The notes under the pieces are model-generated. The model had not been told where the DNA came from. It was given only the letters and a program-made list of their open reading frames with translations, and made no database searches. From Pasteurella sp049670895 (GTDB lineage: Bacteria; Pseudomonadota; Gammaproteobacteria; Enterobacterales; Pasteurellaceae): DNA of 64,000 nt. The position numbers were made by a program, and so were the translations under genes. Location of the stretch: NCBI RefSeq assembly GCF_049670895.1, contig NZ_CP187170.1, one strand, 5' to 3'. Below, in pieces: positions 36,848 through 44,901 of this stretch. Each line of letters begins with the position of its first letter. The stretch's first letter is position 1.

Positions 36848-37393
36848 TTATTTGCTTTGCGAAAGTAAAGCGACCTCATAACAACGATCAAATTTCATCG
36901 TGCGAACTTGCACTTCTTCATCTCGACTGGTCGGGACGTTTTTTCCGACATAATCCGCACGAATCGGTAATTCTCGATGCCCACGATCGACAAAGATCAC
37001 AAGCTCAATTTTTGCTGCACGCCCAAAATCCACCAAGGCATCTAAAGCTGCACGGATCGTTCTGCCCGTATAAAGCACGTCATCCACCAAAATCACCTTT
37101 TTATTATGAATGCTAATAAAATTGGATGCCCCACTATAAGTGGGTGATTGTGAAGAGGGTTCGGCGTATTCAAGATCATCACGATAAAAGGTGATATCTA
37201 GGTCAATAGAAGGGAGTTCAATTTGGGTTAAATCGGCGATTTTTTTCTTAATTAACTCAGCAATTTCTGCACCACGGCGTTTAATGCCAACGATAACCAA
37301 GTTGTCTAAACTTTGGTGTTTTTCAATGATTTCGTGTGAAATACGAGAAATGGTACGCAGGAATTGATTTTCATCAATAATGATTTTTTCCAT
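36848..37393 (-). CDS. pyrR: PyrR-type uracil phosphoribosyltransferase/regulator
   Basis: 181-residue protein of the PyrR family: VIVGIKRRGAEIAELI near the N-terminus, the PRPP-binding VILVDDVLYTGRTIRAALDAL motif (quoted in two parts: VILVDDVLY, TGRTIRAAL), and the C-terminal basic VQVRTMKFDR. In Bacillus PyrR binds pyr mRNA leaders and also has UPRT activity. No pyr gene or obvious attenuator is next to it in the window, so the regulatory role is unproven. I use the ATG at 37391-37393. Confidence 0.9.
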   Translation of the reverse strand: MEKIIIDENQFLRTISRISHEIIEKHQSLDNLVIVGIKRRGAEIAELIKKKIADLTQIELPSIDLDITFYRDDLEYAEPSSQSPTYSGASNFISIHNKKVILVDDVLYTGRTIRAALDALVDFGRAAKIELVIFVDRGHRELPIRADYVGKNVPTSRDEEVQVRTMKFDRCYEVALLSQSK

Positions 37394-37493
37394 GATAGTT
37401 GACCTAAATGAAAGAAGAATTTGGGCTTTAAAATAGCATAAAAGCGACGAATATCCTATAGGGAAATCCCCTATGGCAAGCCGAAACTTTCGA

Positions 37494-37542
37494 AAAATCC
37501 ACCGCACTTTTCGACAATTTTAGCGAAAGTGCGGTGGATTTT
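37494..37542 (-). terminator. terminator of the his operon formed by paired uptake sequences
   Basis: AAAATCCACCGCACTTTTCG (37494-37513) and CGAAAGTGCGGTGGATTTT (37524-37542) form a long inverted repeat with one bulged base. Each arm contains an uptake sequence. It lies five bases after the hisIE stop and before pyrR, so it would end the his operon. Confidence 0.8.
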
Positions 37543-37546
37543 GACA

Positions 37547-38164
37547 TTATTTTGTATGTCGTTCTTTGAGTTTCCCGATCACCTCCGCCCAACTTAAATC
37601 GGCATCTTGCAACAACACCGTTAAGTGATACGCCAAGTCTGCCGCTTCGCAAATGGTTTCATTGCGATCTTTAACGGTGGCGGCAAGGGCAGTTTCCACC
37701 CCTTCTTCCCCCACTTTTTGGGCGATGCGTTTAGTGCCTTTGGCGTAGAGTTGGGCGGTGTAGGAACTTTGCGGATCCGCCCCTTTGCGGTTGGCAAGCA
37801 AACGTTCTAATTTGCTGAAGAAAATCCAGTCGGGTTCCGTGTGGTATTCAAATTGATGAAAGCAGCTTTCCGCCCCTGTATGACAGGTTTCACCAATGGG
37901 ATTAGCGAGAATAAGCAGAGTATCGTTATCACAATCCAAACTCATATCCACCACATTTAAAAAATGCCCCGACGTTTCGCCTTTTGTCCACAAACGGTTT
38001 TTAGTGCGAGAAAAAAAGGTTACACGTTTTTCCGCTACGGTTTTTTCAAGTGCCTCTTGGTTCATATAACCAAGCATTAACACTTCGCAAGTACTTGCAT
38101 TTTGGATAATCACGGGGAGTAGATTATCGACTTTTTGCCAGTTGATTTGGGTTGGGTTTAGCAT
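37547..38164 (-). CDS. hisI: bifunctional phosphoribosyl-AMP cyclohydrolase/phosphoribosyl-ATP pyrophosphatase
   Basis: 205-residue HisIE fusion, catalysing steps 2 and 3 of histidine synthesis. The cyclohydrolase domain (about 1-115) has the metal-binding DCDNDTLLI and HTGAESCFH segments; the pyrophosphatase domain (about 120-205) has KVGEEGVETALAA. I use the ATG at 38162-38164, preceded by AAGGAAAA. Its start lies inside the DUF2726 gene (41-base overlap). Last gene of the his operon. Confidence 0.97.
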   Translation of the reverse strand: MLNPTQINWQKVDNLLPVIIQNASTCEVLMLGYMNQEALEKTVAEKRVTFFSRTKNRLWTKGETSGHFLNVVDMSLDCDNDTLLILANPIGETCHTGAESCFHQFEYHTEPDWIFFSKLERLLANRKGADPQSSYTAQLYAKGTKRIAQKVGEEGVETALAATVKDRNETICEAADLAYHLTVLLQDADLSWAEVIGKLKERHTK

Positions 38165-38753
38165 AATTTTCCTTATTTTTCTTCGTACTAAGATAGTTCT
38201 CATTTAATATTTTTGCGACACGCTGGAAATCAAGTTCATCATAGTTTGGTGTGAATTCTATATAGTCGATTTCTGCTTTTCGACAACATTCTTTCTTTAT
38301 TGCATCTCGTTCTATCGCATTATCTTGATAATGCCCTTCACCTTGATATTCAATTACAATGACAGGTTGTCCATATCGATCAATAATTAAGAAATCAACC
38401 CTTTTACTATTGATTAAATTAAAAGCATAACGGTCATTACATTGAATAAACTCGCCCATGGCTACTTGGCTAAATAATCTAAAATATTTTCCAAATTGTT
38501 GCTTATCTAATAAATGCTCTAATTTAGAAAAAAGTAAATATTCCTTTTTATTCATTAAGCTGTATTTTTTAAATTCAGCTTTTGACAGAATATCTAACTT
38601 ATTCATAAATTTTAAATTAGCATATTTATCTTCCCTTGTTATTCTTTTTTTACGTAGTATGGTAAAAATAGCTTGAATAACAAAAATAAAGAGGATAAGG
38701 GCGATTAAAATATAAAACATGGAATTAATTTGGCTGACTATTTTCTGCCACAT
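38124..38753 (-). CDS. membrane-anchored DUF2726 protein inserted in the his operon
   Basis: 209-residue protein with an N-terminal membrane span (about 12-32, FYILIALILFIFVIQAIFTIL) and a DUF2726 domain (about 70-190: KRVDFLIIDRYGQPVIVIEYQGEGHYQ region, with D, E and Q residues like a PD-(D/E)xK nuclease core). DUF2726 is a predicted nuclease-related fold of unknown role. It starts at a TAATG overlap with the hisF stop and ends inside hisI, so it is co-translated in the operon. It is clearly more AT-rich than the flanking his genes, suggesting later acquisition. Confidence 0.75.
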   Translation of the reverse strand: MWQKIVSQINSMFYILIALILFIFVIQAIFTILRKKRITREDKYANLKFMNKLDILSKAEFKKYSLMNKKEYLLFSKLEHLLDKQQFGKYFRLFSQVAMGEFIQCNDRYAFNLINSKRVDFLIIDRYGQPVIVIEYQGEGHYQDNAIERDAIKKECCRKAEIDYIEFTPNYDELDFQRVAKILNENYLSTKKNKENYAKPNPNQLAKSR

Positions 38754-39526
38754 TATCTTCTCACCTCAATATTTTCTTGTTTTAAGTAGGCTTTTAATTC
38801 TTGAATATCAATAATCCGTTTATGGAACACGCTGGCGGCAAGTGCACCGTCTACGTTCGCTTCAATAAAGGCATCACGGAAATGCACCATTTCGCCTGCA
38901 CCGCCCGAAGCGATTAGAGGAATGTGGCACACTTCACGCACGAGCTTTAATTGGGCGATGTCGTAGCCTTGTCGAACGCCGTCTTGGTTCATCATATTCA
39001 GCACGATTTCGCCTGCACCACGACGCTGCACTTCTTTCACCCAGTCGAGCAACTGCCAGTGGGTTTGGCGAGTGCGGCTTTCATCCCCTGTATATTGATT
39101 GACCCAGTATTTGCCTGTTTCTTTTTCAAACCAACTATCTATGCCCACCACGATAGCTTGCACGCCAAAGCGATCCGCTAAGCGATTGATTAAATTCGGA
39201 TCCGCAAGTGCGGGTGAATTTATGGAGATTTTATCGGCACCAAAAGCAAACAATTTTTCCGCATCTTCCACGCTTTTAATGCCTCCAGCCACACAAAACG
39301 GAATATCGATCACTTGTGCTACACGTTCCACCCAGCTTTTATCAATGGTTCTGCCGTCAGAGGATGCCGTAATATCGTAGAACACCAGTTCATCTGCCCC
39401 CTCTTGGGCATAACGTTCTGCAAGGGGAACGATATCGCCGATAATTTCGTGATTGCGAAATTGCACGCCTTTGACTACTTGCCCGTCTCGCACGTCTAAG
39501 CAAGGAATTATCCGTTTTGCCAACAT
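38753..39526 (-). CDS. hisF: imidazole glycerol phosphate synthase cyclase subunit HisF
   Basis: 257-residue (beta/alpha)8-barrel that joins PRFAR with ammonia from HisH to give imidazole glycerol phosphate and AICAR. It has the catalytic Asp in PCLDVRDGQVVKG and a second in IVVGIDSW, and the phosphate loops in CVAGGI and IASGGAGE. Overlaps hisA by 19 bases. Confidence 0.98.
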   Translation of the reverse strand: MLAKRIIPCLDVRDGQVVKGVQFRNHEIIGDIVPLAERYAQEGADELVFYDITASSDGRTIDKSWVERVAQVIDIPFCVAGGIKSVEDAEKLFAFGADKISINSPALADPNLINRLADRFGVQAIVVGIDSWFEKETGKYWVNQYTGDESRTRQTHWQLLDWVKEVQRRGAGEIVLNMMNQDGVRQGYDIAQLKLVREVCHIPLIASGGAGEMVHFRDAFIEANVDGALAASVFHKRIIDIQELKAYLKQENIEVRR

Positions 39527-40257
39527 TCGATCGCCTCCGCTACATTAAATTTGCCTTCTAACAATGCTCGCCCCACAATCACGCCAGCCACGCCAGTGCC
39601 TTTTAGGGCTTGAATGTCCGCAAGGGAGCCGATGCCGCCAGAGGATTGGAATTGAATGGTGGGGAATTGAGCACAACTGTCTTGATACAACGCCACATTG
39701 GAACCTTGCAAGGTGCCGTCTTTGGAAATATCGGTGCATAAAACGTGCTGCAAGCCCACTTCGCTGAAGTCCGCAATTAAGGTTTCCAGCGACACCCCGC
39801 TATTTTCTTGCCAGCCACTGATGGCAATGAGTTTTTCACCCTGTGCATTGATATTGACATCTAATGCTAACACAAATTTTTCCGCACCGTATTTGTAAAA
39901 CCAGCCTTTCACCATTTCAGGCTGTTTGACCGCAGTGGAACCAATCACCACACGATTTGCCCCCACCGCCAATAAATCCGCCACATCTTGCTCGCAACGA
40001 ATACCACCGCCCACTTGAATTGGGCAATTCACCCCACGGATAATTTCCCCAATCAATTGGGTTTGGCGTTTATTCGGATCTTTCGCCCCCGTGAGATCCA
40101 CCAAGTGTAATTGCTTCGCCCCCTGTGCCACATACTCTTGAAATTGGGCAATGGGGTTGTCGGAATAAAGGGTTTTCTGCCCGTAATCGCCTTGATAAAG
40201 ACGCACCACTTGACCGTCAATCAGATCAAGGGCGGGGATAATTTGGGAGGTTTGCAT
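39508..40257 (-). CDS. hisA: phosphoribosylformimino-AICAR-P isomerase HisA
   Basis: 249-residue barrel enzyme that isomerises ProFAR to PRFAR in histidine synthesis. It has PALDLIDGQVVRLYQGDY with the catalytic Asp, VGGGIRCEQD, a second Asp in CTDISKDGTL, and SSGGIGSL. Its upstream gap to hisH contains the 79-bp repeats, and it overlaps hisF by 19 bases. Confidence 0.98.
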   Translation of the reverse strand: MQTSQIIPALDLIDGQVVRLYQGDYGQKTLYSDNPIAQFQEYVAQGAKQLHLVDLTGAKDPNKRQTQLIGEIIRGVNCPIQVGGGIRCEQDVADLLAVGANRVVIGSTAVKQPEMVKGWFYKYGAEKFVLALDVNINAQGEKLIAISGWQENSGVSLETLIADFSEVGLQHVLCTDISKDGTLQGSNVALYQDSCAQFPTIQFQSSGGIGSLADIQALKGTGVAGVIVGRALLEGKFNVAEAIECWQNG

Positions 40258-40565
40258 ATTTTTTCCTTCTGCCTAGGGTAACAAGTTACCTTAGGTTAAT
40301 CATAAGCCTACCCCTACGGGGTAGATTGGTTTGTAGTTTGAGTTTTGCTGCCTAGGGTAACAAGTTACCCTAGGTTAGTCATGAACCTACCCCTTTGGGG
40401 TAGGGTGTTTTATAGTTTGAGTTTTGCTACCTAGGGTAACAAGTTACCTTGGGTTAGTCATCAGCCTACCCCTACGGGGTAGATTGGTTTTTCCAAGTAC
40501 CCCAAAGGGGTACGATTTTGTGTAACCTAGGGTAATTTATTACCCTAGGATATTAAGGGGCTCTA
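40258..40565 (-). other. hisA-hisH gap occupied by hairpin repeats
   Basis: This 308-base gap inside the his operon contains no gene. It is almost entirely filled by the tandem repeats described at 40272-40548. Apart from them I see only the HisA ribosome-binding site (AAGGAAAAAA just upstream of 40257). Confidence 0.8.
40272..40548 (+). repeat. 79-bp tandem two-hairpin repeats in the his operon
   Basis: Units start at 40272, 40351 and 40430 (exactly 79 bp apart), with a diverged partial unit at 40497-40548. Each unit has hairpin A, CCTAGGGTAAC-AA-GTTACCYTAGG type (perfect 11-bp stem in the second copy), and hairpin B, CTACCCC-NNN-GGGGTAG. The end unit has GTACCCC-AAA-GGGGTAC (40497-40513), a compensatory change, then CCTAGGGTAA-TTTA-TTACCCTAGG (40525-40548). 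Stem changes in the first and third copies give G-U pairs if read from the plus strand. Not a CRISPR: no variable spacers. Confidence 0.85.
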
Positions 40566-41162
40566 CTAGTAAACTCGCTCCACAAAATTCCGCAACAGCT
40601 TTTCTCCAGCCTTGCCAGAACGCTCGGGGTGGAATTGTACGCCGTAGAAGTTGTTGTGCTGAATGACTGCGGAAAATGGCACGCCGTAATCGCAGGTGGC
40701 GATGGTGTGCGGATTGGGCAATACACCGTAGCTATGCACAAAATAGAAATAGCTATCTTGCTCAATGCCTGAAAATAACGGGTGATCGGCGGCATAATGC
40801 ACCTTATTCCAGCCCATATGTGGCAGGGGCAAATCGCAAACAGGCAGTTTTTCTGTTCTGCCCGACATCAATTTCAGCAGCTCCACATTGCCTTCTTCGG
40901 AGTACTCGGTCATCAGTTGCATACCTAAACAGATGCCTAACACAGGCTGTTTCAGGTTACGAATGGTGTCGATTAACCCTAACTCCGCAAGATTTTTCAT
41001 TGCCGCACTCGCTGTACCCACACCAGGTAAAATCAGCTTGTCGGCGGATTGGATTTTTTCGATATTATCGGTAATTTCTGCGTGATAACCTAAACGATCA
41101 AACGCAAATTTGACCGAAGACAGGTTAGCACAGCGAGTGTTGATGATTGTTAGTTTTTGCAT
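40566..41162 (-). CDS. hisH: imidazole glycerol phosphate synthase glutaminase subunit HisH
   Basis: 198-residue class I glutamine amidotransferase supplying ammonia to HisF. It has LPGVGTASAAM, the nucleophile in LGICLGMQLM, and the His/Glu pair in VQFHPERSGKAG. It begins two bases after the stop of the Gly/Ala-rich membrane protein, so the two are tightly linked. Confidence 0.98.
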   Translation of the reverse strand: MQKLTIINTRCANLSSVKFAFDRLGYHAEITDNIEKIQSADKLILPGVGTASAAMKNLAELGLIDTIRNLKQPVLGICLGMQLMTEYSEEGNVELLKLMSGRTEKLPVCDLPLPHMGWNKVHYAADHPLFSGIEQDSYFYFVHSYGVLPNPHTIATCDYGVPFSAVIQHNNFYGVQFHPERSGKAGEKLLRNFVERVY

Positions 41163-41164
41163 TT

Positions 41165-41548
41165 TTATCTTTTTCTTAAGACGAGTTTATTTTCGGAACG
41201 AGAGATCTCTTTATAAGATCTTAGAGATGTTAAAGCTCCAACCCCACCTGCTGCAACTGCAATAGCTATTGACGAATATGTGACCGCCCCTCCTAAAGTA
41301 GCGACAGCGACAGGTGCTGCTGCCAACCCAGCAGTTCCAGCGACAGGTGCTGCTGCCCCACCAGTGCCTAATGTTGCAATAGTAGCATAAACCGCCACCC
41401 CTATCGCACCAATAGCAATAGCCCAAGCAACAGATCCCGTGGCTCTAATTTTGATAGTTTTCTTAGCCAAATCGCCTTCAATCTCTATTGTGTCATCACC
41501 ACGTTTTAAAGCTTCACCTAATTCTTTTTCTGTTTTAACAGTTGCCAT
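41165..41548 (-). CDS. Gly/Ala-rich membrane protein inserted in the his operon
   Basis: 127-residue protein of unknown function. A polar N-terminus (MATVKTEKELGEALKRGDD, resembling small DUF-type domains) is followed by two or three Gly/Ala-rich hydrophobic segments (about 38-60 and 72-108) with glycine-zipper-like spacing (GAIGVAVYATIATLGTGG), and a basic tail (SENKLVLRKR). It has a ribosome-binding site (AAGGAGTTATT) and lies between hisB and hisH. Such proteins occur widely as hypothetical genes; no his-pathway role is suggested. Confidence 0.7.
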   Translation of the reverse strand: MATVKTEKELGEALKRGDDTIEIEGDLAKKTIKIRATGSVAWAIAIGAIGVAVYATIATLGTGGAAAPVAGTAGLAAAPVAVATLGGAVTYSSIAIAVAAGGVGALTSLRSYKEISRSENKLVLRKR

Positions 41549-41654
41549 ATAAATAACTCCTTATGTTAGTTTTTTATCTAGAATTCTTTTGTTGGAATTA
41601 ATGGTATTGTTGCATACCGAAGCATAAAAGTTATATGTGAATATTTTATCTAAA

Positions 41655-42746
41655 TCACAACACCCCTTTCGAACTCGGCATTGCATTCCCTTCCACCTTA
41701 ATACACTGTCTCAACGTCCGTCCAAACACTTTAAACAGGCTTTCGATTTTGTGGTGGTCGTTGTCGCCTTTGGTTTTGAGGTGTAGTGTTGCCATTAGGG
41801 TGTAGGCGAGTGATTGGAAAAAATGCTCCGTCATTTCGGTGCTGAAATCGCCCACTTTTTCACGTTTAAATTTGGCTTTGAATTTGAAATACGGGCGACC
41901 AGACAGATCCATCGTGCATTCTGCTTTGCATTCGTCCATTGGCAAGACAAAACCGAAGCGTTGAATACCGCGTTTGTCGCCAAGGGCTTGTTTTAATGCG
42001 GTGCCGAGGGCGAGGGCGGTGTCTTCCACGGTGTGGTGTTCGTCGATCCACAAATCGCCTTTGCAGTACACATTCATTCTAAAACCGCCGTGGGTAGCGA
42101 TTTGATCGAGCATATGATCGAAAAAGCCCACCCCCGTTTTGATGTCATTCATCCCTGTTTCGTCCAGCCACACTTGCACTTTAATGTCCGTTTCTTTGGT
42201 GGTGCGAACCACTTCCGCATAGCGTGGTTTACGGTCTAAAAGTGCGGTCTGTTTTGGCAATAATTTTTCCGCAATCAGATCCCAGTTGAGTTTTTCTCGG
42301 TCGTATTGCAAGGCTCGAATGCCGAGATTTTCTGCCAGTTGCACATCAGTGGCACGATCGCCAATCACAAAACTGGTGTCAGGATCGAACAATTTTTTAT
42401 CAATGTATTTTTTCAATAATTTGATTTTCGGCTTACGGCAGTCGCACTCGTCTTCGGGTTTGTGTGGGCAAATTAACACTTCGTCAAACTCAATGCCCTG
42501 TGACTTAAATAATGCCATCATCGCATTGTGCGGTTTGTCAAAATCTTCTTGCGGAAAAGATGGCGTGCCCAAGCCATCTTGGTTACTGACCATCACAAAG
42601 CGGTAAAAGGGTTTGAGTTTCAACAATGCGGGGATCACGTTCGGTTCAAATTGCAATTTTTCTAAGCTGTCGATTTGAAAATCCGTCTTCGGTTCGTCAA
42701 TTAAAGTGCCGTCACGGTCGATAAAAAGGATAGATTGTTGTGTCAT
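41655..42746 (-). CDS. hisB: bifunctional histidinol-phosphatase/imidazoleglycerol-phosphate dehydratase
   Basis: 363-residue HisB. The N-terminal HAD phosphatase domain (about 1-165) has FIDRDGTLI and a zinc-binding loop CPHKPEDECDCRKP; the C-terminal dehydratase (about 170-363) has GVGFFDHML, DEHHTVEDTALALG and HHKIESLFK with its metal-binding His/Glu residues. The fused form is typical of gammaproteobacteria. It follows hisC by 96 bases. Confidence 0.98.
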   Translation of the reverse strand: MTQQSILFIDRDGTLIDEPKTDFQIDSLEKLQFEPNVIPALLKLKPFYRFVMVSNQDGLGTPSFPQEDFDKPHNAMMALFKSQGIEFDEVLICPHKPEDECDCRKPKIKLLKKYIDKKLFDPDTSFVIGDRATDVQLAENLGIRALQYDREKLNWDLIAEKLLPKQTALLDRKPRYAEVVRTTKETDIKVQVWLDETGMNDIKTGVGFFDHMLDQIATHGGFRMNVYCKGDLWIDEHHTVEDTALALGTALKQALGDKRGIQRFGFVLPMDECKAECTMDLSGRPYFKFKAKFKREKVGDFSTEMTEHFFQSLAYTLMATLHLKTKGDNDHHKIESLFKVFGRTLRQCIKVEGNAMPSSKGVL

Positions 42747-42842
42747 ATTGTTCTCCTCGTTCCTTGTTCCTCTTCCCTATTTCGTAGAGAAGTAGGACTA
42801 GGTTGCGATCTGTTTTTTATTTTCGTTGTCTTTTGTTTGTCT

Positions 42843-43898
42843 TTAGGCGACTTTGCGTATCGCCTCAACCACTGCTTGGTTTTCTTCCGCAGTACCAATG
42901 GTGATACGAATGCAGTTTTCTAGCATTAACGCCTTGTGTTGATTGCGTAGGATAATGCCTTGATCCCATAGAGCGTTAAAGATTTTTTGCCCGTCTTGGA
43001 ATTTCACTAATAGATAGTTGCCGTCGCTTGCAAAGACCTTTTCCACACAAGGCAATGTACGGAGTTCAGCTTCAAGTGCGGTGCGATTTTGTAAAATTTC
43101 TGCCACACGTTGTTGCATTGCCTCAATCCCAGCTGGTTGCAAGGCTTGGGCGGCAATATCCGCCACCGGCACGGGCAAAGGGTAAGGGGCGATGACTTTT
43201 TGTAGCACGTTGATCAATTCTGGGTTGGCAAGGGTAAAACCACAACGTAAGCCAGCCAAGGCAAAGGCTTTGGACAGGGTGCGGATAATGGCGAGATGCG
43301 GATAATGTTTCAGCTCCGTTGCCATTGTGGCTTGGGGGCAGAATTCGATATAGGCTTCATCCACCACCACAATGGCTTTGTTTTTCGTCATTTCTAATAA
43401 GGCTAATAAATCTTCACGATTCACTAATGTACCCGTTGGATTATTCGGGCTACACACAAACACCACTTTCACGTCCGCCAAATTGCGTTCGATTTCGGCT
43501 AAATTCAGTTGGAAATCCGCAGTCAGTGGCACGGTTTTTAAGGTGATACCGCAGGTTTCCGCACTCACGGCATACATTCCGTAGGTTGGTGGGCAATACA
43601 GCACGCTGTCGTCGGCTTCACAAAAGGCACGAATAATCAGCTCGATACTTTCATCGCCCCCACGGCTGACGAGAACATTTTCAGGGGAAACACCAGCGTA
43701 ATTGGCATAGCCTTCAATCACCGCTTGTGGCTGGGGTTCAGGGTAGCGGTTAAAGGTGCGTTGGGTTAAATCAAAATCGGGCGAGGTTGGGTATTCATTG
43801 GCATTTAACCAAATATCGCCCTTGCCCCCTAATCGCCGAGCCGATTGATAGGGCGTTAAGGCTTGAATATTTTTGCGTGAAAGTGATGAAATTGACAT
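42843..43898 (-). CDS. hisC: histidinol-phosphate aminotransferase
   Basis: 351-residue PLP-dependent class II aminotransferase. It has NEYPTSP, SPNNPTGTLV, VVVDEAYIEF, and the PLP-lysine motif TLSKAFALAGLRCG. Position in the operon is normal except that two foreign genes separate it from hisD: it begins 13 bases after the RhuM-Fic stop codon. Confidence 0.97.
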   Translation of the reverse strand: MSISSLSRKNIQALTPYQSARRLGGKGDIWLNANEYPTSPDFDLTQRTFNRYPEPQPQAVIEGYANYAGVSPENVLVSRGGDESIELIIRAFCEADDSVLYCPPTYGMYAVSAETCGITLKTVPLTADFQLNLAEIERNLADVKVVFVCSPNNPTGTLVNREDLLALLEMTKNKAIVVVDEAYIEFCPQATMATELKHYPHLAIIRTLSKAFALAGLRCGFTLANPELINVLQKVIAPYPLPVPVADIAAQALQPAGIEAMQQRVAEILQNRTALEAELRTLPCVEKVFASDGNYLLVKFQDGQKIFNALWDQGIILRNQHKALMLENCIRITIGTAEENQAVVEAIRKVA

Positions 43899-43911
43899 TG
43901 TGTTTTCCTGT

Positions 43912-44901
43912 TTAATTTCGTTCTTTTAATAAAATAAAGTGTTCGATAAGTTTAATCATCAATTCTTTTTGTTCTGGCAGGCTTTCTGCCACTAAAAGTG
44001 CTAATGCCACCAAGGTGTTATCGTTAATCAGTTGCTCAACGGGTTTGGCTAATAAGGCTTGGTTGAGGCGTAAATACCACAAAAACAAAAAGGATCCTGT
44101 GCGTTTGTTTCCATCGGAAAGCGGATGGTTTTTGATGACAAAATACAGCAAGTGGGCAGCACGGCTGGCAACGTTGGGGTAAAACCATTCATCACCAAAT
44201 CCTTGTTCAATGGTATTGATCGCTGACGCCAACCCATCGGAACGTAATTGACCAAACAACGCCGTCGCTTCCCCTTTTTCAATCAAGGTTTGCTTTAATT
44301 GCTCAATGGCTTGCAACACTTCATCAAAGATAAGCGGTTTCATATCAGGCTGTTTCAGTGGATTAGCACTTAAACTTTGTTCATCATATGCCTGCAACAA
44401 GCTCCACGTGCGAGCGTAATCCTGCACGACGCTAATCACCGCTTGTCCATCGTCGTTGACGAAGGCTTGGTTTGTCAGCGTGCGACTTAATAATGCCACC
44501 GCTTGGCTAAATTCCACACCTTTTTCCTGTAAGCGACGTTCATTGATCGCATACCCCTGCACTAAAAATTGTTTTAGGGTTTGCGTTGCCCACTGGCGGA
44601 ATTGCACGCCTCGCTTGGATTTTACTCGATAGCCAACTGAGATGATAACGTCTAAGTTGTAGTAATCCACGAGGTAAGTTTTTCCATCGGCGGCAGTTGT
44701 TGCATTTTTTGCAACAACTGAATCTCGCACTAATTCTTCTTCCAAAAAGATATTTCGAATATGACGAGAAATCACCGATTTATCTCGACCAAATAGCGTA
44801 ACCATTTGATCTAGACTTAGCCACACCGTTTCCTGTTCAAAAGAAACCTGTAATGCAATTTTGCCGTCTTCGCTAGCGTAGAGTTGGATTTGGTTTTTCA
44901 T
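43912..44901 (-). CDS. RhuM-Fic/Doc fusion protein inserted in the his operon
   Basis: 329-residue two-domain protein. The N-terminal ~110 residues match the virulence RhuM family (VWLSLDQMVTLFGRDKSVISRHIRN, TYLVDYYNLDVIISVGYRVKS, in parts). The C-terminal half has a Fic domain with HPLSDGNKRTG (about 259-269), which is closer to the Doc type (HxFxDxNKRTA) than to AMPylating HPFxxGNGR enzymes. Fic/Doc proteins transfer AMP or phosphate to a target. No antitoxin-like partner gene is adjacent. The ATG at 44899-44901 overlaps the phosphatase stop (TGATG); an in-frame GTG is immediately upstream. Confidence 0.85.
   Translation of the reverse strand: MKNQIQLYASEDGKIALQVSFEQETVWLSLDQMVTLFGRDKSVISRHIRNIFLEEELVRDSVVAKNATTAADGKTYLVDYYNLDVIISVGYRVKSKRGVQFRQWATQTLKQFLVQGYAINERRLQEKGVEFSQAVALLSRTLTNQAFVNDDGQAVISVVQDYARTWSLLQAYDEQSLSANPLKQPDMKPLIFDEVLQAIEQLKQTLIEKGEATALFGQLRSDGLASAINTIEQGFGDEWFYPNVASRAAHLLYFVIKNHPLSDGNKRTGSFLFLWYLRLNQALLAKPVEQLINDNTLVALALLVAESLPEQKELMIKLIEHFILLKERN

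Noticed and set aside
40258..40565. CRISPR-like array of regular repeats
   Set aside because: Repeat units are self-complementary, there are no variable spacers between constant repeats, and no cas genes are in the window.
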